Of a DNA stretch of 64,000 bases, positions 27,766 to 36,946 are shown in pieces. This DNA is from Bradymonas sediminis (GTDB lineage Bacteria; Myxococcota_A; Bradymonadia; Bradymonadales; Bradymonadaceae), in assembly GCF_003258315.1 (NCBI RefSeq), contig NZ_CP030032.1, forward strand, positions 2,643,804 to 2,707,803, written 5' to 3'. The position numbers were made by a program, and so were the translations under genes. A model generated the notes under the pieces. It saw nothing but the letters and a program-made list of their open reading frames with translations, had not been told where the DNA came from and did no database searches. The first letter of the stretch is position 1, and the number at the start of each line of letters is the position of its first letter.

Positions 27766-28743
27766 TCAGGTCGGCGCCGCGATGCCCGACACGATCTCCT
27801 CGATGATCATCTCCGACTTCTCTTTGGTGGCGTCTCCAGCCGCCCCGCCCAACGCGATGCGGTGGGCAAAGCACGGCACAAAGAGCGCACGCAGGTCATC
27901 CGGAATACAGAAGTCGCGCCCTTCAATCAGCGCCCTCGCCCTCGCCACACGCGCCAGGGCCAGCGCCCCGCGCGTACTCACGCCGATGCGAATGCGCGCG
28001 TCCAGCCGGGTGCGCTCGACCACCTCCATCAAATAGTCGACCAGGGTCTCCTCCAGGCGCACCGCCGCCGCGCGCGCCTGCAGCGCGCGAAACCGCTCGG
28101 CGTCCAACACGCTCTTGAGCGCCGCGACCGGCGCGCTCAGCCCGCGCTCCACCAGAATCCGCCGCTCCACCGCGCGCGCCGGATAACCGATGGACAGGCG
28201 CATCAAAAACCGGTCGAGCTGACTCTCCGGCAACGGATAAGTCCCGTGGTGCTCCAGCGGGTTCTGGGTCGCGATGACCAAAAAAGGATTCGGCAAATCA
28301 TGGGTGAGATTATCCACGCTCACCCTCCCCTCGCTCATCGCCTCGAGCAGGGCCGACTGGGTGCGCGGCGTCGTTCGGTTGATCTCGTCGGCGAGCACAA
28401 TCCCGGCGAAGATCGGCCCGGGCTTAAACTCGAAATCACCGCTCTCGGGCCGATAGACCGACACCCCAACGATGTCGCTGGGGAGCAAATCGCTGGTGAA
28501 TTGCACCCGCTGAAAGCTCAGCCCAAGGCTGCGCGCGAGCGCCAACCCGAGCGTGGTCTTCCCCACCCCGGGCACGTCTTCGAGCAGCAAATGCCCGCCG
28601 CCCAGAAGACAGGCCAGCGTATGCCGAACGACCTGGGGTTTGCCGCGAAATACCGACTCGATATTTTGCTGCAAATCCCGGAGCAATCGCGCGGCGTCAT
28701 CGGCGGTGATGCGCAGAGAATCATTCGGAGCAGATATATTCAC
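27766..28743 (-). CDS. MoxR-family AAA ATPase
   Basis: Walker A is in EDVPGVGKTTLGLALA (about 55-70), Walker B in GIVLADEINR and sensor 1 in ATQNPLEHHGTYPLPESQLDR, the MoxR signature; a C-terminal lid domain follows. MoxR ATPases act as chaperone-like motors, usually with DUF58/VWA partners. The partner DUF58 and transglutaminase genes are about 1-5 kb away on the opposite strand, so this copy is transcribed separately, unlike the usual single operon. The start is GTG with no clear ribosome-binding site. Confidence 0.93.
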   Translation of the reverse strand: MNISAPNDSLRITADDAARLLRDLQQNIESVFRGKPQVVRHTLACLLGGGHLLLEDVPGVGKTTLGLALARSLGLSFQRVQFTSDLLPSDIVGVSVYRPESGDFEFKPGPIFAGIVLADEINRTTPRTQSALLEAMSEGRVSVDNLTHDLPNPFLVIATQNPLEHHGTYPLPESQLDRFLMRLSIGYPARAVERRILVERGLSAPVAALKSVLDAERFRALQARAAAVRLEETLVDYLMEVVERTRLDARIRIGVSTRGALALARVARARALIEGRDFCIPDDLRALFVPCFAHRIALGGAAGDATKEKSEMIIEEIVSGIAAPT

Positions 28744-28803
28744 GTTCGGCCATATAGATAAGAGGAACCCAGATACGCACGGACTTTATACCCCAGCGGC
28801 GCC

Positions 28804-30573
28804 CTATTTGCGTCGAAATAAGCGAACAAACGGACTCACCCGCAATTTCGTGCGCGCGCTGCCGCCGACGATATGCCAGGTCAGCGCCCACCAGAATAGA
28901 CCCAGGGCGATGGCGGCCAGCAGGAACCCGCCGATGACGGTGACCGGCGTGCCAAATACCTGGTATTCAAAGCCGCGCAGAAGTTGGGCGGCGGACACGG
29001 CGAGGCCGGCGGCGATGATGCCCAGGAAGACGCGGGTGCCCAGGGTATTTAAGAAGGTGCCGATCTCGTCGATCGAGTCATTCTTGATGGTGATGGTGAG
29101 GTTACCGCTCTCCAGATCCATCATGATCTGGTCCATCTGCTGGGGGATCTGCTGGACAAATCCCGAGAAGCCCATCGAGGAGTTCACCACCCCCTGCATG
29201 ATCTTTCGCGCCGAGAAGCGCCGCGCCGCCAATTGCTTGGCGTAGGGCATGCCCTTGGCCATGATATCGAGGTCGGGCTCAAGCTCGCGCATGATCCCCT
29301 CGATGGTCATCGCGGCTTTACTCAGCACGGCGTAATTCGTGTTGATGCGGATGCGGTGCGTTTGCGCCGCGCCCATGATCTCCTGGACCAACTCACCGAC
29401 CTCGATATCACCGAGATTCATCGCCAGATATTTGTCGCGGATGGTGCGGATATCGGCCTTGAACTCGCGCAAATTCACCCGCCCCATGGGCTTACCCATG
29501 GCCAGGAGCGTGCGCGAGATGCCGTCGATATCGCCCGTGAGCACGGTCAGCACCAGGTCGATGATCGCGTCCTGCTGGCTCTCACTGAGCCGGCCGACCA
29601 GGCCGAAGTCGATAAATACGACCGTATTATCCTCGCGCACCAGGATATTTCCCGGGTGCGGGTCGCCGTGGAAGAACCCATCGTAGAGCACCATCTTGAC
29701 CAGCGAGCTGAGCAAGGTGTCGAGCACCTCGATCGCGCGCTCGGAGCCGCCTTCAAGCTCCGAGAGCCGGTCCGCGTCGATAAACTCCATGGTCAGGATT
29801 TCGGCGCTGGTGAAGTCATGGAAGACCTCGGGCACCTCAATTTTTTCGACCTCCGCGAAGTTGCGCCCGAACTCCTCGATATTCTGGGCTTCCTTAAGGA
29901 AGTCCAACTCGTCGAGAATCGCGCGCTCGAACTCGCGAACGATGGCGGTCGGGGTATAGAGCTCGACCTCCTCGATGGTCGCCTCGAGCAGGCGCGCCAG
30001 ATAGTAGAGGATATCAAGGTCGCTTCGGATCTTGGCGCGAATCCCGGGGCGCTGCACCTTCACGATGACGTCTCGCCCGTCGCACAGCGTCGCCAGATGC
30101 GCCTGGCCGATGGAGGCCGCGGCGAGTGGTTTCTCGCGAAATTCGGCGTAAAAATCCTCCATATTGCCGCCCAGGCCGGTCTCAACCTGAGCCTTTATCT
30201 GCTCAAAGCTCAGCGTCGGCACGCGGTCCTGAAGATGTTTTAGCTCCAGGATAAACTCGGGCGGCAAAATATCGGGGCGCGTCGAGAGCACCTGGCCCAA
30301 CTTCACGAAGGTCGGGCCAAGCTCCTCGAGCACCTTTCGGAATCGCTCGGCCGCCTGGCGGCGGTCCTTGCCGAATATCTCATCACCATCAAGCGTTTCG
30401 GCTTCGGGGTCCGCGCCGTCGCGCTCGAACTCATCGGCCGCTTCGGGCTCGCCTAATAGCCGCCCGAGGCCCATGCGCCGCGCCACCGCCGAAAAACCGT
30501 GACGCGTCAGAACACCGCTGATCTCGCGGAGACGCTTAATATCTTTGACCGCCGCTTTAACCGGGGAAACCAT
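28804..30573 (-). CDS. UbiB/AarF/ABC1 atypical kinase-like protein
   Basis: The 589-residue protein has all hallmarks of the family: VKLGQ (KxGQ motif, about 91-95), the Ala-rich loop AAASIGQAH that replaces the glycine loop, FHGDPHPGNIL in the catalytic loop and FIDFGLVGRL with the metal-binding Asp. Two membrane helices close the C-terminus (about 520-575), as in UbiB. The family supports ubiquinone or isoprenoid-lipid metabolism through ATPase activity. Its 5' end faces the divergent hydrolase gene. It is not in a ubiquinone gene cluster here. Confidence 0.93.
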   Translation of the reverse strand: MVSPVKAAVKDIKRLREISGVLTRHGFSAVARRMGLGRLLGEPEAADEFERDGADPEAETLDGDEIFGKDRRQAAERFRKVLEELGPTFVKLGQVLSTRPDILPPEFILELKHLQDRVPTLSFEQIKAQVETGLGGNMEDFYAEFREKPLAAASIGQAHLATLCDGRDVIVKVQRPGIRAKIRSDLDILYYLARLLEATIEEVELYTPTAIVREFERAILDELDFLKEAQNIEEFGRNFAEVEKIEVPEVFHDFTSAEILTMEFIDADRLSELEGGSERAIEVLDTLLSSLVKMVLYDGFFHGDPHPGNILVREDNTVVFIDFGLVGRLSESQQDAIIDLVLTVLTGDIDGISRTLLAMGKPMGRVNLREFKADIRTIRDKYLAMNLGDIEVGELVQEIMGAAQTHRIRINTNYAVLSKAAMTIEGIMRELEPDLDIMAKGMPYAKQLAARRFSARKIMQGVVNSSMGFSGFVQQIPQQMDQIMMDLESGNLTITIKNDSIDEIGTFLNTLGTRVFLGIIAAGLAVSAAQLLRGFEYQVFGTPVTVIGGFLLAAIALGLFWWALTWHIVGGSARTKLRVSPFVRLFRRK

Positions 30574-30781
30574 AACTCAATTCGACTGCTAGAGAATATG
30601 ATGAGGGCCGGAAATCCGGCCGATAATTTCTGCTGCAACCTAACACGCCCCGTGGTGTGCGCAAGAGATTCCGGCGCCTCCGATCCCCCAGGCGCTGGAT
30701 TGACAGCCCAATAGCCCGCGATTATGAGCGACCGTGGCCTCGGGCCGCCCTCGCCTCACTCTTCCTACACAGGTCTTCCTC

Positions 30782-31675
30782 ATGCCAACCAACGCCCCAA
30801 ATGACACCGCCGCCCAAGAAATCACAATCCAGGTGCCCGGCCTCACCATCAGCGCGAAGGTCTGGGGGCCCGAAGACGGCCGCCCGGTGCTCAGCGCCCA
30901 CGGCTGGCTGGACAACGCCGGCAGCTTCGACGCCCTCGCCCCAATGCTCGAGGGCTTGCGCATTGTGGCCTTCGACTTCCCCGGCCACGGCCACTCGTCG
31001 CACCGAGCCGCCGACGCGTCCTATCATTTCATCGACACGGTCGCGCTGTTTATCCAGATCGCCGACGCCCTGGGCTGGTCCAAATTCTCTCTGCTCTGCC
31101 ATTCCATGGGAGCCTGCGCGGCCGCGCTAGTGGCCGGAGCTTACCCGGATCGCGTCGAGCGCATGGTACTGCTGGACGGGTTTGGCCCCAATAGCGCGCC
31201 GCCAAAAGATGCCCCCGAGAACCTGGTCAAGGCGATCACCGAGCAACAAATCCTGGCCGCCAAATCCTCGCGAAAATTCGCCTCGCCGGCCGAGGCGACC
31301 GCGATCATCGCAAAGATCTACGGCGTCACCGAGAAAAGCGCGGCGCTGCTGATGAAGCGAGGGCTTGAAAAAGTGGAGCCCGACGAAGATGAGGCGGCGT
31401 ATTGGCGATTTACCTACGACCTGCGCCTGCGCGGTGCGACTCACCTCTATATGAGCGAGCCACAGGTTATCGCGTTCTTTGCCGCCATCACCTGCCCGAC
31501 GCTGCTGGTGCGCCCCGAGCAAGGCTGGCCCGTGGAGTCCGCCGACATTCAGCCTCGCCTGGACGCGGTGGCGAACCTGGAGGTGCTCAAAATTGAGGGC
31601 AATCACCACGTCCACCTGGACCACCCCGAGCGCCTCAACGGCCCCATCCAGGAATTCCTCAGCAAGCCAGCATAA
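30782..31675 (+). CDS. Alpha/beta hydrolase (MEST/serine-hydrolase-like)
   Basis: The 297-residue cytosolic protein starts with a beta strand, then LSAHGWLDNAGSFDALAPML (oxyanion HGW), the nucleophile elbow CHSMGA, PTLLVRPEQGWP with a likely acidic residue, and GNHHVHLDHPE supplying the catalytic His. This pattern matches the serine hydrolase-like/MEST group. The ATG at 30782 is taken as start because conserved sequence begins just after it. Substrate unknown. Confidence 0.88.
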   Translation: MPTNAPNDTAAQEITIQVPGLTISAKVWGPEDGRPVLSAHGWLDNAGSFDALAPMLEGLRIVAFDFPGHGHSSHRAADASYHFIDTVALFIQIADALGWSKFSLLCHSMGACAAALVAGAYPDRVERMVLLDGFGPNSAPPKDAPENLVKAITEQQILAAKSSRKFASPAEATAIIAKIYGVTEKSAALLMKRGLEKVEPDEDEAAYWRFTYDLRLRGATHLYMSEPQVIAFFAAITCPTLLVRPEQGWPVESADIQPRLDAVANLEVLKIEGNHHVHLDHPERLNGPIQEFLSKPA

Positions 31676-31842
31676 GCGCCGCGGGGAACTATCTTGCGCC
31701 GGAGCATCCTTCTTGCTTGCTTGGCGAAATAGTGGGACTAGGTTATACGTTCATCATCGTACCGCGGTTTTAGATAACCCGGTCAGGGCTCAATTTCTGG
31801 GCCCACGGTTCACTTTATTTTCCAAAAACATAGGGATTAATT

Positions 31843-32388
31843 ATCGCAAGACCTTCAAGCAGGAACCAGAACAGCCGCAATAGTGACACGCACCGCACCA
31901 ATCGCGAGATTCGCTATGATGAGGTCCGCCTCATCGGTGCCGACGGCGAGCAACTGGGAGTTTTAAGCTCGCAGGAAGCACTATTGAAGGCGCAGGAAGA
32001 AGACCTCGACCTGGTCGAAGTTGCACCCAACGCAAAGCCGCCGGTCTGCCGAATCATGGATTATGGTAAATATAAATACCAACAATCCAAGAAAGAATCG
32101 AAGAAGACCGACAACGTGTCGCTCAAGACGGTGCGCATGCGCCCGAAGACCGACGATCATGACCTGCAAACCAAGCTTAACCGGGCACAGAAGTTCCTGG
32201 AAAAGGGCAATCAGGTTCGCTTCGTGATGCAAATGCGTGGTCGAGAGCGCAAATACACCGACATGTGGGTCGAGTCGCTCGGCAAAATCATGGCGGACCT
32301 CGGCGAACAAATGACGCGAGACATCAAGGTTGTCGCGCCGCCCCAAAGTCAGGGCTGGCAGATCACCTCGATTGTCGAGCCGGCATAA
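31843..32388 (+). CDS. infC: Translation initiation factor IF-3 with a non-AUG start
   Basis: The IF-3 N-domain signature begins at NREIRYDEVRLIG and runs through LDLVEVAPNAKPPVCRIMDYGKYKY, followed by the C-domain (VKTVRMRPKT-like region to the end). The frame is blocked by a TAG at 31831 and contains no ATG, GTG or TTG before the conserved sequence. The only plausible starts are ATT at 31840 or ATC at 31843; AGGGA at 31832-31836 is better spaced for ATC. infC genes are known for AUU starts (E. coli) and, as I recall, AUC in Myxococcus xanthus dsg; IF-3 represses its own rare-start mRNA. The product would be 181 residues, normal for the family. rpmI and rplT, which usually follow, are absent. 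Confidence 0.93.
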   Translation: MARPSSRNQNSRNSDTHRTNREIRYDEVRLIGADGEQLGVLSSQEALLKAQEEDLDLVEVAPNAKPPVCRIMDYGKYKYQQSKKESKKTDNVSLKTVRMRPKTDDHDLQTKLNRAQKFLEKGNQVRFVMQMRGRERKYTDMWVESLGKIMADLGEQMTRDIKVVAPPQSQGWQITSIVEPA

Positions 32389-32425
32389 CCCGGGGTCGAG
32401 TCTCTCACGCCAGCACGGAAAGGGA

Positions 32426-33208
32426 CTAAAAACGCATCGACAAACCGATCTCAAAAGCAGGAGCCGGCGCCCTAAGGGCGGCCGGCTTCTCGCTTTCTTG
32501 CGACGCATTATTGCCCAGATAGACCAGGCTCAGCCCGCCCAATGTGCTCAGCGTGCCCGCGCCGTAAAGCGTCGGCACCGCCCACTTCGCCGCCCCGTCA
32601 AGGCCGTCCGCGCTCAGATGATACGCCCCGGTCCCTATGAGCACCGCCGCGCCCACGCTCACCAGACCCCAACCAAGGCTTACCCGGTCTAAGTCGCCCT
32701 CGGCCCCATTGACGCGCATCTCAATGAGTCGCATCCGCGCCCCGGCGAGTCGCTGCTTGACGCGCGCATCGGTACGAACGGCGTCCACGCGGGCAATGAT
32801 AGCTTCGGCGCGGTCGACGTCTCCCGCCGCGAACGCCCTGTCGGCTTGGTCGAGCTGGCAATGCCCCCACACCGAGCGCGCCTCGTCGCGGTCCTGGCGC
32901 AGCGTCCCCTCTGCCAGCAAAAAGAACACCGCCGCCTCGCTCGCCTCGACGCAACGCTCAGCCTTAAACCAGGCAATGGCCGCATTCTTGCGCAAAATCG
33001 GGTCCGCGACATAGTCATGGGCGGCCTCAAACTTCCGGGCTGCCCGCAGGTAATCCTCCTCGCCAAACGCCGCGAAGCCCTGCTCATTAAGCTCCAACAT
33101 CCGCGCGTTGGAATCTGCGTTCGAATGCGCCCACGCAGCGGTCGGCCCCAGACCCAATAGGCCCAGGGCGAGCGCGAATTGCCACATTAAATTACGCGGT
33201 GGAGTCAT
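32426..33208 (-). CDS. Secreted or membrane TPR-like protein paired with a kinase
   Basis: A signal peptide (cleavage near AWA|H) is followed by helical repeats of TPR type at about 35-165 (GFAAFGEEDYLRAARKFEAA, then PILRKNAAIAWFK) and two hydrophobic helices at about 175-235. The C-terminus ends in EIGLSMRF, an aromatic-terminated stretch as often seen in outer-membrane proteins. The gene starts 15 bp after the stop of a Ser/Thr kinase gene on the same strand, so the two form an operon; similar kinase/TPR pairs are common in myxobacteria. Function unknown. Confidence 0.7.
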   Translation of the reverse strand: MTPPRNLMWQFALALGLLGLGPTAAWAHSNADSNARMLELNEQGFAAFGEEDYLRAARKFEAAHDYVADPILRKNAAIAWFKAERCVEASEAAVFFLLAEGTLRQDRDEARSVWGHCQLDQADRAFAAGDVDRAEAIIARVDAVRTDARVKQRLAGARMRLIEMRVNGAEGDLDRVSLGWGLVSVGAAVLIGTGAYHLSADGLDGAAKWAVPTLYGAGTLSTLGGLSLVYLGNNASQESEKPAALRAPAPAFEIGLSMRF

Positions 33209-33223
33209 AGTCTGAGAACGGGC

Positions 33224-34798
33224 TTAATATGTTAGTTCGAGCTTTCGAGGACGCGCCTTCGCTGGCCTCGATTCTACCCGAGGTGCGGGCTCGGAGGAAG
33301 GCGACGCGGCGGCGTCCGAATTAACATCATCGTCGGCATCACCCAGCACATCGGCAGCTGCTCCGACATCTGCTCCCTGCGCGTCCACCGCTCGTATCGC
33401 GGGCGCGTTGTCGGCGGCGATCACACCCCCCTCACCGCCTTGTGCGGCCGCCTCGCTCACCGCGGCGCTCTGATCCGATGCGCGCTCGAGATGCTCCGCG
33501 ACCTCCGCTCCATCACCGCCGGTCGAGCTACCGCTTATCGCCCAAACCAATCCCCCAACCACCATAAACCCAACGAGGAGCGCCAGCGCGATTCGCCCCG
33601 AGCCCTCCTGCGCCGGCTCAAACTCGTCTTCATCATCCGGCGAGGATTCCTCTGGATTCGCCTCCTCAACGCGCACCGACGGCTCAATAATCGCGGCTCG
33701 CGGAATCGGCGTTTCCAACGGGTCGAAATCCGCCAGCGTCTCCGCGCCGGATTGGGCGACCGCAGACATCGGCGTCGGCGTCGGCGCGCGGAACCGGTCA
33801 AGGCTGGTCAACGAAAGGTCTTCGACGCGCTCCCTGGACATATGCGCCCGCAAAACCCCCAGGACCTCCTGGCTCGACTGCAAGCGAAACTCAGGGTTCT
33901 TCCCCATGAGCCGGTAGATCATGTCCTCGACCTCGGTCGGGATATCGGCGCAAGTCATCGGGGGAATCGGCTCCTCCAAATGCATCGACAGCAATTGCGC
34001 GACGCCCTCGGCACGATAGGGCAAATGCCCCTCGAACAGCTCGTAGGCGAGCACCCCGAGGGCGTAATAATCACAGGCAGGGGTGAGGTCTAAGTCCCCC
34101 CGACACTGCTCCGGGCTCATATACGCCGGGGTGCCATTGAGCTCGCCAAAATGTGTTAAGCGAAATGGCTCGGGCGTATGCTCATCGACACGCGGTGTCG
34201 CAGGCGCCACCAGGCTCCCGGCGGGTTCGGCTTCCCCCGACGTGCCCGCCTCCTCGCGGATACGCGCCAGGCCAAAGTCGAGCACCTTCACCGTCTCAAA
34301 GCTCCCCTCCTCGCTCTGGGGCGAGCGGACCAACATGATATTTTCGGGCTTGAGATCGCGATGCAAGATGCCGCATTCGTGTGCGTGGGCCAGCGCGGTG
34401 GTGACCTGAAAGAGCACATAATAGATCTGGTCGACCTCGAGGGCGCGGCTCGCGCGTTGCTCGGCAAGGGTGAGGCCCTCGACGAACTCAGTCACCATAT
34501 AAAAGCAATTGAGCGACTCATCGAGCCCGAAGTCGAAGAGCGTCAGGCAGCTCGCGTCACTCAGGCGCGCGACGGCCTTCGCCTCACGCAAGAAGCGCTC
34601 CGTGCCGAGCTCTCGCCCCCGAACCGATGGATGCAATAATTTAATGGCGACCTTTCGGTCGACGGCGAGCTGGGTGCCCGCGTAGATCTTGCCGATGGCA
34701 CCGGCGCCAATCACCGCGTCGAGCCGATAGCGCTCGTCGAGGGTTTTCCCAAGGTATTCATCCCCTGGGGCGTGCTGCGCGTTGGATGCCATGGTCAT
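33224..34798 (-). CDS. Transmembrane Ser/Thr protein kinase
   Basis: The kinase domain (about 24-310) has glycine loop GAGAIGKIYAG, Lys53, HRDLKPEN, DFGLAR and an SPEQ activation segment, so it should be active. The segment between DFG and SPEQ is long and Glu/Pro-rich (about 40 residues), which is unusual. A membrane helix lies at about 402-425, followed by an Ala/Asp/Glu-rich extracytoplasmic tail of about 100 residues that ends in a basic Arg/Pro/Lys stretch. Either of two ATGs (34798, 34792) could start it. It is followed directly by the TPR-like protein gene. Confidence 0.92.
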   Translation of the reverse strand: MTMASNAQHAPGDEYLGKTLDERYRLDAVIGAGAIGKIYAGTQLAVDRKVAIKLLHPSVRGRELGTERFLREAKAVARLSDASCLTLFDFGLDESLNCFYMVTEFVEGLTLAEQRASRALEVDQIYYVLFQVTTALAHAHECGILHRDLKPENIMLVRSPQSEEGSFETVKVLDFGLARIREEAGTSGEAEPAGSLVAPATPRVDEHTPEPFRLTHFGELNGTPAYMSPEQCRGDLDLTPACDYYALGVLAYELFEGHLPYRAEGVAQLLSMHLEEPIPPMTCADIPTEVEDMIYRLMGKNPEFRLQSSQEVLGVLRAHMSRERVEDLSLTSLDRFRAPTPTPMSAVAQSGAETLADFDPLETPIPRAAIIEPSVRVEEANPEESSPDDEDEFEPAQEGSGRIALALLVGFMVVGGLVWAISGSSTGGDGAEVAEHLERASDQSAAVSEAAAQGGEGGVIAADNAPAIRAVDAQGADVGAAADVLGDADDDVNSDAAASPSSEPAPRVESRPAKARPRKLELTY

Positions 34799-34878
34799 GG
34801 GTAGAGTCGCTCCGGGTCAATCTGAGCGCCGCCGGTGCGGTGGGCGCGTACCCGACGCAAAATTGCGCCAGCAAAATG

Positions 34879-34906
34879 ATCTTAGATAACCCCGTCATTT
34901 ATGCAA
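34879..34906 (-). promoter_or_regulatory. Possible promoter of the kinase/TPR operon
   Basis: On the minus strand: TTGCAT, 16-bp spacer, TAAGAT, about 80 bp before the kinase ATG. The match to the sigma-70 consensus is moderate. Confidence 0.33.
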
Positions 34907-34926
34907 TCAAAGCGCGACTTCGGTCA

Positions 34927-34958
34927 GCCGCGCCGAGGCAATCAGGCCTCGGCGCGGC
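34927..34958. terminator. Perfect 13-bp hairpin after sthA, without T-tract
   Basis: Arms GCCGCGCCGAGGC and GCCTCGGCGCGGC with a 6-base loop, 20 bp past the sthA stop on the minus strand. There is no run of T, so it may be a T-less or Rho-assisted terminator, or an mRNA 3'-end stabiliser. Confidence 0.55.
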
Positions 34959-34978
34959 AAATGACAGGGAGCGCGTGC

Positions 34979-36373
34979 TCAGCGAGCCTTCACTCGATTG
35001 ATGCCGTTGAGCGCCGCGACGCGGTACGCCTCGGCCATCGTCGGATAGTTAAACGTCGTGTCCGTGAAATACCGGATATCATTGGCTCCATTGGGCTGGC
35101 TCATAATCGCCTGGCCGATATGCACAATCTCAGACGCCTGGTAGCCGAAGCAATGGATGCCAAGAATCTGATAGGTCTCGCGATGAAAGAGAATCTTAAG
35201 CATCCCGATCGGGCTCTTCACGATTTGCGCGCGCGCCAGGCTTCGGAACAGCGCGTGTCCCATCTCATAGGGAATCTGCTTCTCGGTCAGCTCGCGCTCG
35301 GTCGGCCCGATACTGCTGATCTCGGGGCTGGTATAGATGCCAGTGGGGATATGCTCGACCAGACGACGGTCGTCGATTCCCAGAATATGGCTCGCCGCAA
35401 AACGCCCCTGGTCGTAGCTCGCGCTGGCCAGGCCGGGGAACCCGACCACATCGCCCACCGCGTAGATATGGTCGACGCAGGTTTGATAATGCTCGTTGAC
35501 GTCGAGCTGCTTTCGCGAGTTCGCCGGGCAGCCGACGTTCTCAAGACCCAGCCCGTCGGTGTTGCCCGTGCGCCCCTGCGCCCAGAGCAAATAATCGCTG
35601 TGTAATTTCTTGCCCGACTTCAGGTGAAGCGTCACGCCGTCATCGTGGGTCTCGACGCGGTCATAGGTCTCATTGTGGCGAATAATCGTGCCCTGGTCGC
35701 GCAGGTGATAGCTCAGCGCGTCGATGATCTCGTCATCGAGGAAGGACAGCAATTTATCGCGCGTGTTGACCAGGTCGAGTTTGCACCCGAGATGTCGGAA
35801 AATAGACGCATATTCGCAGCCGATAACCCCGGCGCCGTAAATAATGATCGAGCTGGGCGTCTCGTCGAGCAGCAGCACCGAGTTGGAATCCACCACCCTT
35901 GGGTGATCGAAGTCGATGTCGTTGGGCTGCCAGGGGTTGGTGCCGACCGCGATGATAAAGTGCTTGGCGCTGACATCTTCGGTATTGCCCGCCGCGTTGG
36001 TCACGCGCACCGTATTGGGGTCCAAGAAGCTGGCGTGCCCGTCGATGATGCGCACATCATTGCGCTCATAGAACGCGCGGCGTTGCTTGACCTGTTGGGT
36101 CACGACGCCCTGGGCTGCGCGCAGCATATCCGGATATTCGATATCCAGATATTTCATCGCGGGCTGAAAAAGCGGGCTATTGCGGAACTCATCGTAGCGC
36201 TGAATCCCGTGGCGCAAGACCTTGCTGGGAATGGTCCCCCAATGCACGCAACCACCGCCGATTTCATCTTCTCGGTCAATAATCGCGACCGACAGGCCAT
36301 TCTTGGCTGCGGTCATTGCCGCGCCCTCTCCGCCGGGGCCACTGCCGATAACGACGACATCGTAATTCTTCAT
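34979..36373 (-). CDS. sthA: Soluble pyridine nucleotide transhydrogenase
   Basis: The 464-residue flavoprotein follows SthA along its length: FAD-binding [12 protein letters not shown], then [17 protein letters not shown] in which the second redox Cys of lipoamide-dehydrogenase relatives is replaced by Thr, NAD(P)-binding [14 protein letters not shown], the second FAD motif [14 protein letters not shown] and the C-terminal interface [17 protein letters not shown]. SthA transfers reducing equivalents between NADPH and NAD in the cytosol. The length is normal for the family. It is transcribed alone and ends at a perfect hairpin (34927-34958). Confidence 0.95.
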   Translation of the reverse strand: MKNYDVVVIGSGPGGEGAAMTAAKNGLSVAIIDREDEIGGGCVHWGTIPSKVLRHGIQRYDEFRNSPLFQPAMKYLDIEYPDMLRAAQGVVTQQVKQRRAFYERNDVRIIDGHASFLDPNTVRVTNAAGNTEDVSAKHFIIAVGTNPWQPNDIDFDHPRVVDSNSVLLLDETPSSIIIYGAGVIGCEYASIFRHLGCKLDLVNTRDKLLSFLDDEIIDALSYHLRDQGTIIRHNETYDRVETHDDGVTLHLKSGKKLHSDYLLWAQGRTGNTDGLGLENVGCPANSRKQLDVNEHYQTCVDHIYAVGDVVGFPGLASASYDQGRFAASHILGIDDRRLVEHIPTGIYTSPEISSIGPTERELTEKQIPYEMGHALFRSLARAQIVKSPIGMLKILFHRETYQILGIHCFGYQASEIVHIGQAIMSQPNGANDIRYFTDTTFNYPTMAEAYRVAALNGINRVKAR

Positions 36374-36437
36374 ATTTTATAACTTCGTGTTGAGGTTCTT
36401 AGTTCTATTAATCGAATTCAACGGCCCGATTTGGCGC

Positions 36438-36878
36438 TTAGCCTTCGAGGGCCTTGATCGCGCGCAGCCACTCCTGGGGCACCGGGACCGAGGCGTTTTT
36501 TGTGAAGTCAAAGCTCACCACACGCGCCTCGCCCAGCGCCGCGATAATCCCCAAATTCTGGCTGGCCACCGCGTGCTCGACCGTAAATCGGTCCTCCTCG
36601 ATATCGACCACGCGCGCCCCCACCCCCAGGTAGTCGGGAAATTTCAACGGCGCCCGAAATCGACACGAGGTGGAGGCCAGGACCGGACCGATGCCGGAGG
36701 CCATCCCGCTGACTTCGGCGACCTTGGCCTGGGCAAAATACGCAATACGCGCGTCCTCGAAATAGCCAAAATACCGCTTGTTATTGACGTGCCCGAAGGC
36801 GTCCATATCGCCCCAGGAAACCGGCATCTCAATGACAACCGGATATGCGCTGAGTATCTCTTTTACGCTCTTACTCAT
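36438..36878 (-). CDS. Hotdog-fold acyl-CoA thioesterase (YbgC/4HBT type)
   Basis: The 146-residue protein has the single-hotdog pattern of the 4-hydroxybenzoyl-CoA thioesterase group: WGDMDAFGHVNNKRYFGYFEDAR near residue 22, where the Asp of DAFGHVNN is the catalytic residue, followed by the central helix and beta sheet. Such enzymes hydrolyse acyl-CoA thioesters in the cytosol as tetramers. It lies 64 bp upstream of sthA on the same strand and may share its transcript. No strong ribosome-binding site. Confidence 0.9.
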   Translation of the reverse strand: MSKSVKEILSAYPVVIEMPVSWGDMDAFGHVNNKRYFGYFEDARIAYFAQAKVAEVSGMASGIGPVLASTSCRFRAPLKFPDYLGVGARVVDIEEDRFTVEHAVASQNLGIIAALGEARVVSFDFTKNASVPVPQEWLRAIKALEG

Positions 36879-36946
36879 CTTCTGGGGCCTCGCTGGTACT
36901 TTCTCGATTAAGTGAAACCGGTCACGCCTGGCTGAGCGACGCCCGC

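Noticed and set aside
31769-31784. Near-identical 16-mers (TTAGATAACCC-x-GTCA) here and at about 34882-34897 as a shared regulatory element
   Set aside because: One mismatch between two copies, in different contexts and orientations relative to genes; no promoter geometry common to both.
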